From the NCBI GenBank assembly GCA_028023455.1, contig JAQFVV010006313.1:2238992-2302991 (forward strand): DNA of 64,000 nucleotides, given 5' to 3'. Below are positions 45,581 to 59,370 of the stretch, in pieces (within the stretch, counting starts at the first letter, position 1; every line of letters begins with the position of its first letter). The stretch comes from Epiperipatus broadwayi (Eukaryota > Onychophora > Udeonychophora > Euonychophora > Peripatidae). The position numbers and the translations under genes were made by a program. The notes under the pieces are model-generated. The model was not told where the DNA came from. It saw nothing but the letters and a program-made list of their open reading frames with translations, and searched no databases.

Positions 45581-45860
45581 TGGTTTTATATAAATACGAC
45601 ATAAGAGATAGATGTACTGGTGGTTTTATATATATACGACATGGAAGATAGATGAACTGGTGGTTTTATATAATTACGACATGGAAGATAGATGAACTGG
45701 TGGTTTTATATAAATACGACCTGGAAGATAGATGAACTGGTGGTTTTATATAATTACGACATGGAAGATAGATGAACTGGTGGTTTTATATAAATACGAC
45801 ATGGAAGATAGATGAACTGGTGGTTTTATATAAATACGACATGGAAGATAGATGAACTGG
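45581..45860. repeat. 40-bp minisatellite, 7 units
   Basis: Units start at 45581, 45621, 45661, 45701, 45741, 45781 and 45821, each beginning TGGTTTTATA and containing TACGAC and AGATAGATG. The first unit is the most diverged. An 8th start (TGGTTGCCTGG) departs after five bases. Confidence 0.97.
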
Positions 45861-47630
45861 TGGTTGCCTGGATTCAAAAGCCCTACAGTAATCAATTGCG
45901 GTGCATTAACGGAATACCGGGCGGCTTGTACTTTGACAAGGCTTAATGCCCCCAAGTAGCTCCGGGACATGACAACCAGCCGGGATCATTTCGAACCCCG
46001 GTGATCCAAGAGATTACTGGGAAAGAAACTGCTTTCATTCCCCAATGGTAGAATGGCGAGACGCTAACCTCAGCTAAGGGAAGGCATTGCCACAGACGTG
46101 AAGGACGAATACTTGAAGCGGATTTTTTTACTAGAAATTATATAAAACCTGGAAACTACTAGTCTGTTTCTACGCCACAGGCTGAGATCCTGATCCCAAT
46201 AAAAACATAGCGAAATTAAGCTGACGGTGAAAAACAATAATTAGTTAATCTTACTCTGGGACTCCTAACCCTTCAGATTGACAGGCGGTAGCGATAGTAT
46301 CAAATTATTCAGTGAATTATTTCTCATATTATACATAACATTAATGAACACTTTGAAACCATTATACATATATTTTACGATCGAACCTTAGATTGCAATT
46401 ATAGGACAAATTAACATAGACTAATAAAGTGACTTAACATTTATCAACTCGGAATGTGAAAGAATATTTAATTCAGAAAATGAAATTACTTTTAAATTAA
46501 ATCGATCATTATTACACACTAGTTTACACAGAGTTGGAAATATTACTATTGGCAATGTTTGTTTATGAAATAAGCAACATAAGAAAATATAAATGCATTC
46601 AGTTGAAATATTATTACTATTAATTACAATTTTATAAATGATTTCTAAAGACTAGAGCAGAGGATTAAAAAAAAGAAAAGAAAATTTACTGACAGGTTAA
46701 ATAATAGCATTATAAATGACATAAAAACTTACATGTGATTTGTTTGATTGATAACATTAAGCACGGAAGAAAATTAAAGTTCGTGTAACAAAGTTACTAT
46801 TCTTTCTTCATCCAGCTTGGCTTGTGACGAACGTAGGCGCGCATTTTTGAAAGTTATTTGTAAGGCATAGCTAATTTAGAGGTTGGAAGTTGGAAATTGT
46901 GAGTTACATGAAACATGATCAAACAGCGGCACGAGGATCCATATTGGCGGGCAGAGACCAGCTCCTGGCACTTAGCCCATCAACATTGCGATTCACTGGT
47001 AAACTTCTTAATAAAAATGTTTGAATTATACTCAACTGCTGTGTTGTCTCGAGACTACCTCTCTCAAACACGACCCAAAGTTAGAATGTAAGTTTTTCTC
47101 TAAAGTAGCCACTGCTGACCTTTCCGACTTGTTTTTGTTTTAGGCTCCACCTACTTTCTCTAGCCTCTAGCGATGCAGCTTGACCAACAATCAATTATCT
47201 GTTTTTAGCAATCTTTTAATTTAATATGCCATTTTTAAATCGATACATTAATTACATATAAAAATTCCTTACTAATTTTGAATACAACTTAATTGCTCTG
47301 AACATTTGTGCAATTAGATTTTAATTAAAAACACTGATCAAAGGAATGTGATTTTTGATCAGTATTTTTAAACGACTTTATACAATTTTAAAACTAAAAT
47401 TTAAAACAAATACGCCCGCACTGAAACTTTAAATTAAATGATATAAATTCGCAAACCACGCACACACAAATATTATTTCATGGTTTGCGACATTTATATA
47501 CGGCATCTTTACACATTGACTGATAAACTATAAAATATATAACTAATTTTTATTATAAATTAAAATAGACAAAATCCCACTGCGGGCGAACAGTGGTTCG
47601 AATTACCGTACATAAAAACACCTGAAACGA

Positions 47631-47648
47631 AGATCGGTTCTCCGATCT
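47631..47648. other. Terminal hairpin of the 2.76-kb insertion
   Basis: AGATCGG (47631-47637) pairs with CCGATCT (47642-47648) around TTCT, 10 nt before the element's right end. Upstream, TACCGTACA (47604-47612) is the reverse complement, with one base missing, of the element's left end TGTACCGGTA. Confidence 0.7.
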
Positions 47649-49549
47649 GTCTGTTTCAATATCTGCTACATTTGATACTGTACCAAAAATATTATAAAAA
47701 CATTAGCAGAAACAAAAACACTAATATCAATTATCTATCTAGTTGCAAATCTTTTTATGTGTAGAGAATAACATATCACACTCAATGACAATATATCAGT
47801 AACTTTCATTCCACATCAGTCAATCCCACAATGCTCCCCACTCAGTGCACTTATATTTACATCATATATAAATGCTTTAATATTAGCATTAGAAAGATAT
47901 ATTCAAGGGATATTTTCCCCATCTATAAATACTAAAGTATCCAACATTACCTCCATGGATGACATCATAGTTTTCATCATAACAAAAAACATATCCCACT
48001 TTTGTTCGATATACTAAAAAGGTATTCAAATAAATGAAATCCCCATTTCAATATGGAAAAATCTTGTGCATGGATAGCAAAAACAAAAAGAGAACACAAT
48101 CAGTTATTTGAGGGTAAACCCTCCAAATTTCTTGATTTTCTTTTCTATTTGAGTCTTGCAGCAATAAAAATAAGCTTGCAATAAAAACCAAAGCAATAAA
48201 GCAAACCAGCTTTTTTTATCTTTGGAAAAAACATATCTATCAATATACTCAAAACATTTATTTTCACTCAGTTAATAATCACAAGACCAACCCATAATAA
48301 AATTCACAATGCAGTTTATTTCAAATATATACACAATTTGTAGAAAACTTTTGTGGGCCACAAAAACTATAGCCATCTCAATACAACAACTGCAACTTCC
48401 ACCAGATGAAAATGATCTAGGATTACACTTATTACAAGTATATCATGTACAGAAAAACTTAAATCTACTATCATTACTATCAATCATATATTCACTATTC
48501 CAAAACTTACTAAAAGTATACCGAACTGATACAACATCTCCATTAACAAATATATGGTTTAACTTATTAAATTCATTCAAAGAAAATGAGAATATAAAAC
48601 TAATAATACCACAATAAAAAATGAAATACTGGAAGACATATAGACTAATCAAACCAAAAAAACATTTAGCAAACACAAAACTTTTCTTGATATAAACATC
48701 TCAAATCCAACTTTAATGCATCAATCACAGCACACTTATAGAAATTCAGAAAGGTATATAACATTGATGATACTTTCTCATTATAGCACAAGGAAAAAGA
48801 AACTGATTATCATTTACTTTAAGAATGTATTGGCCTCACAACCAGATGATTCAAATTAATAATATTATTTAGGAAAACTAATATGATTATCCCAAATATT
48901 CTTAAAAGATTTACAAAAAGTTTTTTTTCCCAGTATAAAAGCCTTCACCTTTGCATTTTATACATTGTGGTGCACAAGGAGCATTTTCAATTGTGATTAC
49001 AATACCATGTGGCATCTAAACAATGCATTAAACAAATAGGAACAACTAAGAATCAGAGATAAAAAATTGCACTACCAGATTTTTTGCTGCCATCTAGGCA
49101 CACAAAAAGCAAAAATCTGGCTTGTTGAAAGGTACTTTCAGCTAATAACATAATACCCGACCAGAAATAGACTGTTAGTAACTACATTTATTCATTGGAA
49201 AATGTTTTTTTTTAAACACATATCAAAAAATTAGCAATGTACATAATGCTTGTTGAAGATTCTTCACAAGACACACAATAATGTAATCACATGTCAACCT
49301 TGTAACTTTCCTATTGTTTTCTTTAATGGTCCTACACATGTGAAACTTGTGACAATTGTAACATAGGTCTAAATAAAGATATGTGAAACATAATAATAGG
49401 TATTTTAAAATTTTAAACTAAATTATTAAATAATGTAATGGTATTAACTAGGTCTAAATTGTCACTCTTATCAATGATTAAAAAATACATGGAATGTATT
49501 AAAAATCACTCAATTAAATATACAAACAACTTATGCAAATAGAGAGAAT

Positions 49550-50256
49550 TTGAACTCAGAATTTCAAGCACCCTTAAAACATTTATAATATCTCATACAA
49601 CTGATACACATGACCACACACATATAGAAAAGATAAATAATCAACAATATCTGTATTTTGTGCTAAACCAGCACTCATCAATTGGTCAAGATTATCATCT
49701 CCCATCCATATATATATAATCAATTAAGATAATGCATCTTCACACTTTAATGGACAGGCCTCAATATACTCCAACTTTTAACTTTTCAGCCATCCATATC
49801 ATTGAAAATCTGATAAAGCTCAAATCCCATGTTAATGTCAACATTATTGCCCTACCCATGTTTACCTCAAGACACTCTGACCTCTCATGTATATGATTTT
49901 ATCCATTTAAATACATAGAAGAGGGATAGGCAGGATACAAGCCTCCTGTGTACATATTTGAAAACCTGGAATCAATATGGGATTTGGGTTTTCCATCATC
50001 AGATTTTTAATGATATGGATGGCTGAAAAGTTAAAGGTTAGAGTAGATTGAAGCCTGTCCATTAAAGTGTAAAGATGTGCTTTCTTAAAGCACTGATCAT
50101 ATATATGTATGGGAGATGATAATCTGGACCCACTGATGAGTGCTGGTTTAGCATGAAATATGTATATTGTTGATTATTTATTTTTTCTATATGTGTGTGG
50201 TCATGTGTATGAGATAGTGTTGATAGTTAAAGGGTGCTTGAAAGTCTGAGTTCAAA
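49550..50256. mobile_element. Foldback element (copy B)
   Basis: Arms 49550-49803 and 50009-50256, matching the element at 23099-23890. Here the left arm has almost no AT expansion, so the two arms are close to equal in length and this copy shows the original structure better. Confidence 0.8.
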
Positions 50257-52580
50257 TCCTCTCTCTTTACAGTTAAGTTCCAGGTTTGTGAAAAGTGCCT
50301 GGTTTTCAAATATTTAAACAACTTATGTTTAAAAAGCAAATGTTAAATAATTAAATTAAAAATGAGTTAATAAAAAATTTACATCTGTTTGAGGTATGAA
50401 ATTCAAAATCAAAGAAAAAATTCAAGCAACTTAATAATTACAGTTTTGAAATTTAATCAATTAAATAATAATAATAAAATTCATGTAATTAATGTATAAT
50501 GAGATCATAAAGATGTTAAAAATAAAGATAAAAAACAAGATGAAACATATCAAAAACTAGAAGTCAAAATCTATATATAATCAATTGTTTTTGTAATTAA
50601 TCAATTTGGACTTTTGTTTTACTCAAGCTGCATCAAGCTATCATAAGGATGACTGAGTAGAAATAAGGAAAAAATGCTGACTGCTGAAATGCCATCTGAA
50701 TTCCTTTGTGAATCTATCTGTCCAAGCTATTTAAAAGCAATCTCTATTCAAAATAGAGCGAAAATATTTAAACCCCAAATTTCAAAGAAGAAAATTCGTA
50801 AAATATAATATAGCAAAGAAATCTATTAAGGAAACTCTTGGTGGGAAAATATTATTCCAGAGAAGAAAAAAAATTGCAATAAATTGTAAAGAATTTCAGC
50901 TATACTACTTTTGTTGCATAAGTTTTGAAAAAAACTGTTTAGACTGCTATTGTAAATATTAATCATTGGAAGTTCTATTATATGACCTCTTATTGTATAT
51001 TTGATTGTAATAAATTATATTTATTATGTATAGAATGTTTATATTATTTAATCAATTGATTAAAGAGGAAGTAAATGCTTTAAAAAAGGTTTCACATTTG
51101 TTTCTAAGAATTTATAAGTACTGAAGCAGCATTTTAAAGCAGTGGAAATAAAAAATAATATTTGAAAAAAATTGCCTCACCTTATTTTTATGATGATTTG
51201 TTAAAAGTTTATCTTTAAAAATAAAAAAATTCTTTTATGAAAAATTGTCAGCAAATATGTAATGGGATAATATTGACTTTAAAAACATGAAAGGTATACA
51301 CATATATGAATTACTTAAAAGGAAAGTGTTCAAGTGTTTCAACAATGAATATAGTCTAATAATTAGTTAAAGTTTTATTTTAAAATTTGATTGAATTTAT
51401 TTATATGTAAATTAGCCATTTTTTTGATTAATGTGAGTTAGATTATATATATATAGAATTTTTAATATAAATGCAGTTGTTAGATTACTGTTAATATATA
51501 TATATATATTGTATCGGGCACAGACGACGTTACATTGTGTTTTATTATTAAACATGAAAAAAATAACAGTTCACAAATAAAAATTTCTTTTTTAAGAATT
51601 AAAAATTGAAAATTAAAAAATCATCTTAAACTCGTATATATATAAAGTCCCACAGATAAAAAAAAAATTATTAAAATAAAACTTTATTAAAAATAGAAAA
51701 ACTAAATCTTTCAACAAAAAGATTTAGAGATAAAAATATCTTTAAGTTGGGAAAACACATTAATTAATCAGAAATGGAAATGATTATTTTAATTAGTCAA
51801 AGTGAACTAGCCTTTGGGCATTTAAATGTATAAGCAATGGTCAGATAGAAAAACAATAGAAACTAATAGCAAATGAGAGAAATCCATCAGGAAATCAGAC
51901 CTCAATGGAAGGATCACCATCAACAATGACGTAATGTCCATTGGATCCTAAAGGTAATATAAAAGGAAAAGTTTGGAAATTATTAGAGTGATTACAAGAG
52001 GAAAGATATGTGTTAGTGTGGAGTTGAAGGAGAAGGGATTGAAAAGATGCACTCTTCCATCCCTTCAGTTTTGTTAAAAAAAAGAAATGACATCATTTTC
52101 TACATTGAGGACCAGCCAAAGCAATAGACCTCCAGATGAATAAATTAATCGGCCAACAGAATACCAATCTCTTTAGGACGGCAAGGGAATTCACATTCAA
52201 ATGGCAAGCAATGGATAAAAGGAACATTTTGAAATTGTAAGAACTTTTTGAACTCTCAGCTTTAAATATATATAATTAATGAACATTTCTAAACAATAAG
52301 AACTTTACTTCTAAACTTGTTCCATATTTAAAAAAAAAAGAAATAGATTCTTATCTGACCAAACTAAATTATTTATTAATTAGGTATAATTTTATTTGAT
52401 GTATTTCTTTTGTAAAATCATTTCCATTTTTTTTTGTTCTTTTAAGTTTTTATTATGATTTCTGTTTTTCTATAAATTAAACTATATAAATATTAAACTT
52501 AAGTCGGGCATGGATGGCTATATAGATTTGTAAATTTATATTAGGGGAGGGTAATCTTAGGTTATTTGTTTCATAGTTAA
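50257..52580. other. AT-rich non-coding sequence (copy B)
   Basis: Matches 23891-26201; has an extra 26 bp near 51720. No gene recognised. Confidence 0.5.
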
Positions 52581-53760
52581 ATTGGGTCAATGGATTGGAT
52601 ATATTGGTGTAATTAGTAAATGTAGTATGAGATCCGCTATGGGCAGGATTGCATATAGATGCCACACACCTTCTGTTTGCCTATGGATGGGTTTGTAAGT
52701 CAGCGAAGGAACAACAGTCCATTCCTATGTAGTTTTTTGTTTATTGTTCTACTCACCAACAGATGTAGTATTCCTGTTGGTAGAGAGACAATGTCTTCTC
52801 TAACTCTACTTACTGTTCAGAAGTACATTCTTGACAGTATAGTATTTTGTGTTGTCGTATTTTCATGCTACATTGAATACATAAATGTATCAGATGGATT
52901 GGGGTCGGTTTGACTGCGAACCTTTGGCCTAAGGTTAAATAAAAATAGAATATTTTCTTTCAAATGCAAATCTATGTAGTCTATTCATACTCAACACTCT
53001 AAATAAAAATGCATTAAATTTAAGTTAGGTATGGAAGTTGCATGGATTCGTTATCGGTTAATTATGTTTTTGGTTTTCATATTTGATCAAAATATATAGA
53101 CATTCGGTAAATAATGATACCGTACGGTGAGTATCTAAAATATATTTATTCGGATGTCTTTTAAGTTATTGGTGTTACTGTGGTATCTTATGATGAATAC
53201 CAGTAGGTTTCTTGTATTCCCTATGCAATTGATGTAATCAATGATTTTGTATTTTGATCGTTTATGTTTATTTTGAAATGTTTTTGACTGTGTAATCTAT
53301 GTAACCGATCTATACTCAACATTTTAAAAACACATTTTATAAATCCGTCTGTGTGAACTTATAATATTTAAAATGTAAATTTATAAAAATTAAAATATAA
53401 ATTAAAATCAAAGTTAAAAATGTAAATTAAATTTTAAAATGTAAATATGCTAAAATAATAATGTTAAATTATATATATATGCACGTTAATAAATGTTTGT
53501 ATGTTAATTACTGGCAGTGGCTTATTTTATTCTTTTTTAAAAAAATATTCTTAGATAAGAATTTATAAAATATAAATCTCTGCTGTTTCACTGAGCTAGT
53601 GACAATGAGCTAACTGGATATCAAAATTTATAAAATAAAAAATTTTTTTTTTTTTTTACTTACGTATCTGCCTACTTTATAAATTTTTCTAGGTTCAAAT
53701 GCCTAGATGGCGCCCTGTAGTGCAGATTTATGTTAAGTGCTTTCTCTGGATCGTTATAAT
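52581..53760. repeat. Repeat R1, copy B
   Basis: Matches 26202-27380, including hairpins H0, H1 (ACCAACAG/CTGTTGGT) and H3-H4. In H2 the loop is AAGTACATTC and the right arm is TTGACAGT, each with one base changed. Confidence 0.8.
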
Positions 53761-54815
53761 ATATATATATATATATTTATAAGGCAGTGGAAATTTGAAA
53801 ACACTATGATGAAGACTGTTGAACAGTTGAAACTGTCAGAAAAATAAAGAAGTTTTATTAAAAATATTGTTTTACATTAAAATGTATATGAGAAAAGTTA
53901 TCATAAGCAATATACATGAATATATGATGAAATGCAAAAAAAGAAAAGGAGAAAAATAGGAGTATAACTTTTTTATATGTAATATTGTCTGATCTATATA
54001 TTTATTTCCTGCCCATTTTATCCAGAATACCTTATGTTCTATGTGATCTAGTTAGATATTGCAAATATTGGTTGTGTAGTGATGATCATTGTCCCATAAT
54101 AAATAAAATATTTTGAGTTCTATTATAAATATAAATAAAAATTTGTGCCATATATTTCCTCACATTAATGTCAGGTGATGCCTGAACCAATTAATATAAA
54201 TTAAAATAAATTTAAGCATATATATGCTGACCATTACAATATAAATTATCAAATCAACCTAGTATTCAAACTTCCAATGCATTACATGGATTACCAAATT
54301 CCAGATAAAGCAATTGAAAACAAAGAGAACAATTTCCACCTGTCATTAAGACTGTAAATAGACAATCTACATAAAATCTTGACAATGGAAGTTGGTTTCA
54401 AATTTTTTACAACCATAATTTAGAATTCTGTTCAGTGAGAATTGGCATTACTGAACATTTAATAGTCTTATAAATATTGTAATATATATAAAAAAAGTAA
54501 CTATAATATTTTTTTTTCAAAATAGAAACTGGACAACATACATTAATATATCTAGAACTCTAACAACGTACATTACCTAAATAAAAAATATTATTTTGTG
54601 AAATTATTTATTTTTTATAAGATTAGTTCTTGACAATTGCCACATTATAATTACAGCCAAAACAAAAACATATTTAACGATAATGAATGACATTTGTGCA
54701 CTGTAATTTTCACTACACCACATTGATGTAAGATAGAGGCTGATTTCTATTGGCTTTTAACACTTTGTGAAAGGATGTAATTATAAACATATGACCAAAG
54801 ACATGTGAAAAAGGT
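53761..54815. other. AT-rich sequence with repeat R2 (copy B)
   Basis: Matches 27381-28435 and contains R2 at 53967-54240. Nothing else recognised. Confidence 0.5.
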
Positions 54816-54819
54816 CTAT

Positions 54820-54905
54820 GAGTTCAAGATGCACATTTCATGCTGAACCAGCACTTGTCAGTTGGCTCAGATTACAATCTCTTACACATATATTTATCAT
54901 TGTTC

Positions 54906-54965
<60 letters not shown>
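54820..54965. repeat. Partial foldback arm with (AT)n (copy B)
   Basis: Counterpart of 28440-28545; the AT run (54907-54965) is about 40 bp longer than in copy A. Confidence 0.65.
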
Positions 54966-54968
<3 letters not shown>

Positions 54969-55047
54969 CAAACTACTACAGTTTATTTGATAATTGTCAA
55001 ATCTGCTAACCTCACAACATTTATATAAATCACTTAATGAAAGTATG

Positions 55048-55128
55048 TTAATAATTTTTATTAGTCATTCATTATAGTAAAGATTTTTGGAATCTCTAGG
55101 CTAATGAACGACTAATAAAAATTATTAA
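55048..55128. repeat. Near-perfect 27-bp hairpin (copy B)
   Basis: Arms 55048-55074 and 55102-55128, identical to the copy A hairpin at 28624-28704. Confidence 0.8.
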
Positions 55129-56809
55129 TATATTCAACAAAATATATTAAATTGATTATATTAATTTTTTTATATTGAAAATATTTTCAGTTTTTATTTC
55201 TGAATTAGCTTGTATTATAGCAAAATAACATACATTAATAAAAATTTTATTCATGAAAGGATTAATTAAGAAAAATGATTAATTTTAATTATATATAATG
55301 TGTACTTGTAAAAAATTATAAAGTTAAATATAAAGAAACATGTGTTTAATATTCTAACTTATTTTCTATAACCCATCTTTTATCTACGATATGAGTTTTT
55401 TTCAGTTATGATAACTATTTTAATAAGTGATAACCAAATAAGTCTATAAATCAAGATTATATTGTTGCTTTATTTTGGCTGCAAGTATATACAGAGGAAT
55501 CACACCTTCCATTGCCTACTGTGTAGAGAAATGGTGCATAACATTTTTACACTGTGATACTCATTTTTATACCTGCAACCCTTTTCCTCTGAAAAAAAAA
55601 ATGATGACATACTATTTGGTTTTATTATATTTAAATTATAGGTATGATTACGTAAGAATATTCATAATAAAACGACAGTAGTTTTAATTAATATGCAAAT
55701 ATATATTTCCTAATATTTTAAAATGAAGAACTCAGGATTTGAAATTACATTTTTGAACCGTATACTTAGAAAAAAATTATGATGCTTATAAATAATTTAT
55801 TTAGAAGTGATTTTATCTATTTAAAAAAAAAATTTTTTTCCGAAAAAAAAACCAAAAAACCTATCATTATACAAAACTTAATTTCATAAAATTTGCTATT
55901 TCCAATAATTGTTACACGACACACATATTGCACACCACTTTTGTAGAGTAAAACATAATAACATTAGAGTACTACAATATAAAATATATCAAATATTCTA
56001 AAAGTAGTTTAATTCTAAAGACATAAAGGGATAGAATTAATGCGATTTTTGAATAATTTACTTAATCATAAAGATTTTAATTTTTTTAAAAAATCCTACG
56101 GAGATGTATATAGCAATTATATTATATTACTTTTGGAGACTGGTGTCTTACCTATGATATTTTATCAACATAACGACATTACCAAACAACTTTTTTAGGA
56201 TTATTGTAAGTACGAATAATTAAAAACTACAACCGGCAAAGCAATATTAAGCTACAATATGCATAAAATATTCAATTATTTAAAATTTCCTTAGATTTCA
56301 AATTTATGTTATCATAAAGACTATTCAAAATTCTACATACAATATTTCAGAAATAAGTGAATAAATTATTATTTAGTTATATATTTTTATTGAGAATGTT
56401 AGTAGTGAAAAATCAAAAACACTTGAAAATCACTTAAACCACTATTTAATATTATACAAATTTAATTAATTATATTATAGATAATATTGTTAATTTGTAT
56501 ACTGTATTTTGTTTAAATATTTATGGAGATGTATTTAAATTATAACAATGTATATGTAAACTGATATATTTTTCATCATAATATTCAAAATATATTATCT
56601 ATTATAGATTATTTTTAGTTTCAAAAGAGTATTTTGTTGAGTGTTTATATGCCGATTAAATTTACAAAACCATTTGATAAGCTAATTTTAATTTTTACAC
56701 AACGCAATAATCAAACACATACAATTTATGCATTCCTTCTTCATTTTTTATCTACTTTAATTAAATAATGCATAGTCAAATTAATATTTATAACCCTTTC
56801 TTTTTCCAT
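55129..56809. other. AT-rich non-coding sequence (copy B)
   Basis: Matches 28705-30385. No gene recognised. Confidence 0.45.
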
Positions 56810-57090
56810 TCATTTTTTTAATGTAATGTTCAATCTGTCAATAGATCCATGCATTTCTGTTACTTCCAATGAAGGAATAACATCATTCTCATGAATCACC
56901 AAATTTTTAATACTATTTACAAAGTCAAACGATGAAGCAATAGTATTATCCCCAAATCCTAAAAAAATCTTGTAAAAGTTTACCAATATATTTAGAAATC
57001 TGATACATGAATGAACCATTAAAATCTATCATATCTCGCAAATGATTACCTTCTTTATGTAATTTTATGTTTGCAAAAATACGAGGACAT
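56810..57090 (-). pseudogene. Inverted 5' fragment of PLE1 (copy B)
   Basis: Counterpart of 30387-30665, with the same LEV change in RT motif A. An A-run at about 56960 is one base longer here and splits the frame. Confidence 0.75.
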
Positions 57091-57146
57091 ACAGCACAAG
57101 AAGGGTATATCATATAGTATACATTATTACTTTTTATTATTATTAT

Positions 57147-58557
57147 TTTTCCAAACATAAAATTACATAAAGAAGGTAATCCTTTGTGAGTTATGATAGA
57201 TTTTGGTGGTTCATTCATGTATCAGACTTCTAAATATATTGGTAAGCTTTTACAAGATTTTTTAGGATTTGAAGAAAATACCATTGCATCATCGTTTGAC
57301 TTTATAAATAGTATTAAAAATTTGGTAATTGATGAGAAAAAACTTATTGCTTCATTGGATGTAAACAGAAATGTATAAATCTATTGACAGAATGAATTCC
57401 ATAAAAATAATTGAACCTACATTAAAAAGTAAAAGTATTTGTAAATATATGATAAAGTTTATTGTTGATTCTTTCACATATTTTAATGATAACATTGTTG
57501 CATCTTTTGAAGGTCCATATTATAAAATGTCTAAAAATTGGCCTATGGGTCTAGCTGTAGTTGCACAAGTTTGCAATTTTGTTTTATCTACGTATGAGAA
57601 TAGTATTTTAAATATGTGTATTTTTGGAGATATTAAAATTTACAAAAGATATGTGTATGATGTTTTTGTTTGTGGAAATACTAATACTATAATTTTTTTT
57701 GTAGAGGAATGAAATATGTTAAACAGTTTGAAATGGTCTATTGGAAAGGAATAGGACAAAAGTATTAAATATTTAGATTTAATTATTACAAGAGATAACA
57801 GTATATTAAATTATAAATTAATAATTAAGCCACTGCAAAAAAGGGGATATATAAATTGTAAATCAAAATTACCAATGATGCATAAGATGGCAAGTTTTAG
57901 ATCTTTTTTGTTTCAGAATGAAAAATTATGTTGGTACCAAAGTGATAAACTGAAAAATATTGAGATATTTGTGAAGGAATTGCTTGATGTTGGTTATAAA
58001 ATGAAACAAATAAGCAATACATTATGTCAATTTAAAGAAAGTTATGATGATTTAAAGGAAATGAAGATTAATAGTAAACAATAGATATCTATTCAAATCC
58101 ACAAGTGAAGTTTTTTAAGGATATATATAAGAATGTCTTTAATGTTTCATTCTACATGCCAAACAATATTAATAAATTAGTCAATGTTCTAAAGATGTCA
58201 TCCCTGTCAAGCAGAAAAGTAATGTCATATATCAATTTTTTGTGATTGTATGCTATCATATATAGATGAACCTAGGTGCAGTATTGAGAAGAGATTGAGG
58301 GAGCATGAATAGTTATATAAGCATGTTAAAAGTAAAAATAATGGTGATTTAATATCTCCTTCAGTTTTCTTTGATCATGAAAAAACATGTAAATATAAAT
58401 TTCAATTTGATTTTGAAAATGTGAAAATTCTTCATGAAGAGAGAAACCATAATAAAAGAAAAATTAAGGAGGCAATTTTTATAAATAGGAATAAAATGCA
58501 TTTAATAAATAGACAAGCTGCTAACATTAAAATACGAGATTCATGGAATTTGAATTG
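57147..58557 (+). pseudogene. Penelope-like element PLE1: RT and GIY-YIG endonuclease (copy B, decayed)
   Basis: Counterpart of 30723-32145 but better preserved at the start. 57193-57378 is one clean frame through GKLLQDFLGFEEN and IASLDVNRNV, and 57371-57712 is a 113-codon frame running through FIVDSFTYFNDN, WPMGLAVVAQVCNF and KRYVYDVFV without the frameshift seen in copy A. It then has a stop (FFVEE then TGA) where copy A reads on. The thumb frame is 57875-58084; GIY-YIG remains are near 58265-58550. Still not functional: the YxDD box is YVYD and there are several stops. Confidence 0.82.
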
Positions 58558-58750
58558 ATGATGTTTGCTTCTGCTTTGTTTTTTGTTTTGTTTTTTAATT
58601 TATGGCAGTTGAGGCAGGTTTAAGAAATTAACTGAAAATACTTCTGCAGATTTAAGGATTGTTTATAATAGTTTGTTACCATTAAAATTATTATTTTTAT
58701 TATAATTACAATTTTGTTTTAATTAACAGACATTTTATTTATATTACACG

Positions 58751-58784
<34 letters not shown>

Positions 58785-58797
58785 CACATATATATAT
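58558..58797. other. 3' flank of PLE1 with (CA)n (copy B)
   Basis: AT-rich sequence followed by a CA run (58748-58790) interrupted once by AAA; longer than in copy A. Confidence 0.6.
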
Positions 58798-59120
58798 ACA
58801 GTAAAATTCACATAAATTATATTATCTTTAAAAGTACTTTCGATTATACATCTTGTAGTTTTTATCAACTATATAATATTGGATAATCAAAATGAGACAA
58901 CCTTTCACAATACCCATAGTTCAATTCAGATTTCACACAATTCTGGTATTTTAACATTTGATGACTGCTAATTCATTAACATTTGATGATTTCCTGAAAT
59001 CAACATAGCCACTTTTATTTTACATTTATTGTGGCAACGTTCAATTTGAATAGTTTTTATATTTTTATAATCAAATTTAAATCCACATTGACAAGATTTA
59101 TTGTGGATAAGATTAAGAAT
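58798..59120 (-). pseudogene. Inverted 3' fragment of PLE2 (copy B)
   Basis: Counterpart of 32364-32690; reverse complement of about 60170-60550. Confidence 0.75.
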
Positions 59121-59358
59121 ATAAATTTAGTTACATAACACAGTTTGTACTTTCGATATAAATGAAATGTATGGATCTATAGATTGAATATAGTCAATTA
59201 ATATTATTCATAATGCTCTTGTTTCAAAAAAATATAAAGTCTGATATTATAAATTTTATTATAAAATATTGCTGTTTATTGATAAAAATATGTTAATTTT
59301 AATAATGAATATTATAAAATTTTAAAGCGATTGAAATATCAAGAAATTAAAGTATATC

Positions 59359-59370
59359 ATATATATATAT

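Larger units (their letters stand above)
44898..47658. mobile_element. 2,761-bp insertion with TG...CA ends and 4-bp target duplication (copy B only)
   Basis: Comparison with the empty site in copy A (GGTATATATCTGC) gives exact ends: the element starts TGTACCGGTA and ends CTGTTTCA, and ATAT is repeated on both sides (44894-44897, 47659-47662). No long ORF is present. It has a seven-unit 40-bp minisatellite (45581-45860), an AATAAA at 47010-47015 followed by a GT-rich stretch, and a 7-bp hairpin (47631-47648) ending 10 nt from the right end. TG...CA ends with a short TSD fit a solo LTR; the hairpin, minisatellite and subterminal inverted repeat also resemble non-autonomous Helentron-type elements. 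Class left open. Confidence 0.8.
44727..49398 (+). pseudogene. Decayed Tx1-like LINE ORF2 and 3' end (copy B), split by an insertion
   Basis: Counterpart of 21055-22948. The LINE part is 44727-44897 and 47659-49398; the 2,761 bp between are a later insertion that splits the codons just before the RT stretch ATFDTVPK. The 102-codon frame at 48309-48617 matches the 119-codon frame of copy A but stops early through a C-to-A change. The 3' end AATAAA (49372-49377) and TGAAACATAATAATA are kept. Confidence 0.85.

Noticed and set aside
47631-47648. AGATCGG...CCGATCT resembling a sequencing adapter
   Set aside because: Only the first bases agree with the common adapter; the rest forms a perfect hairpin at the element end, so it is native sequence.
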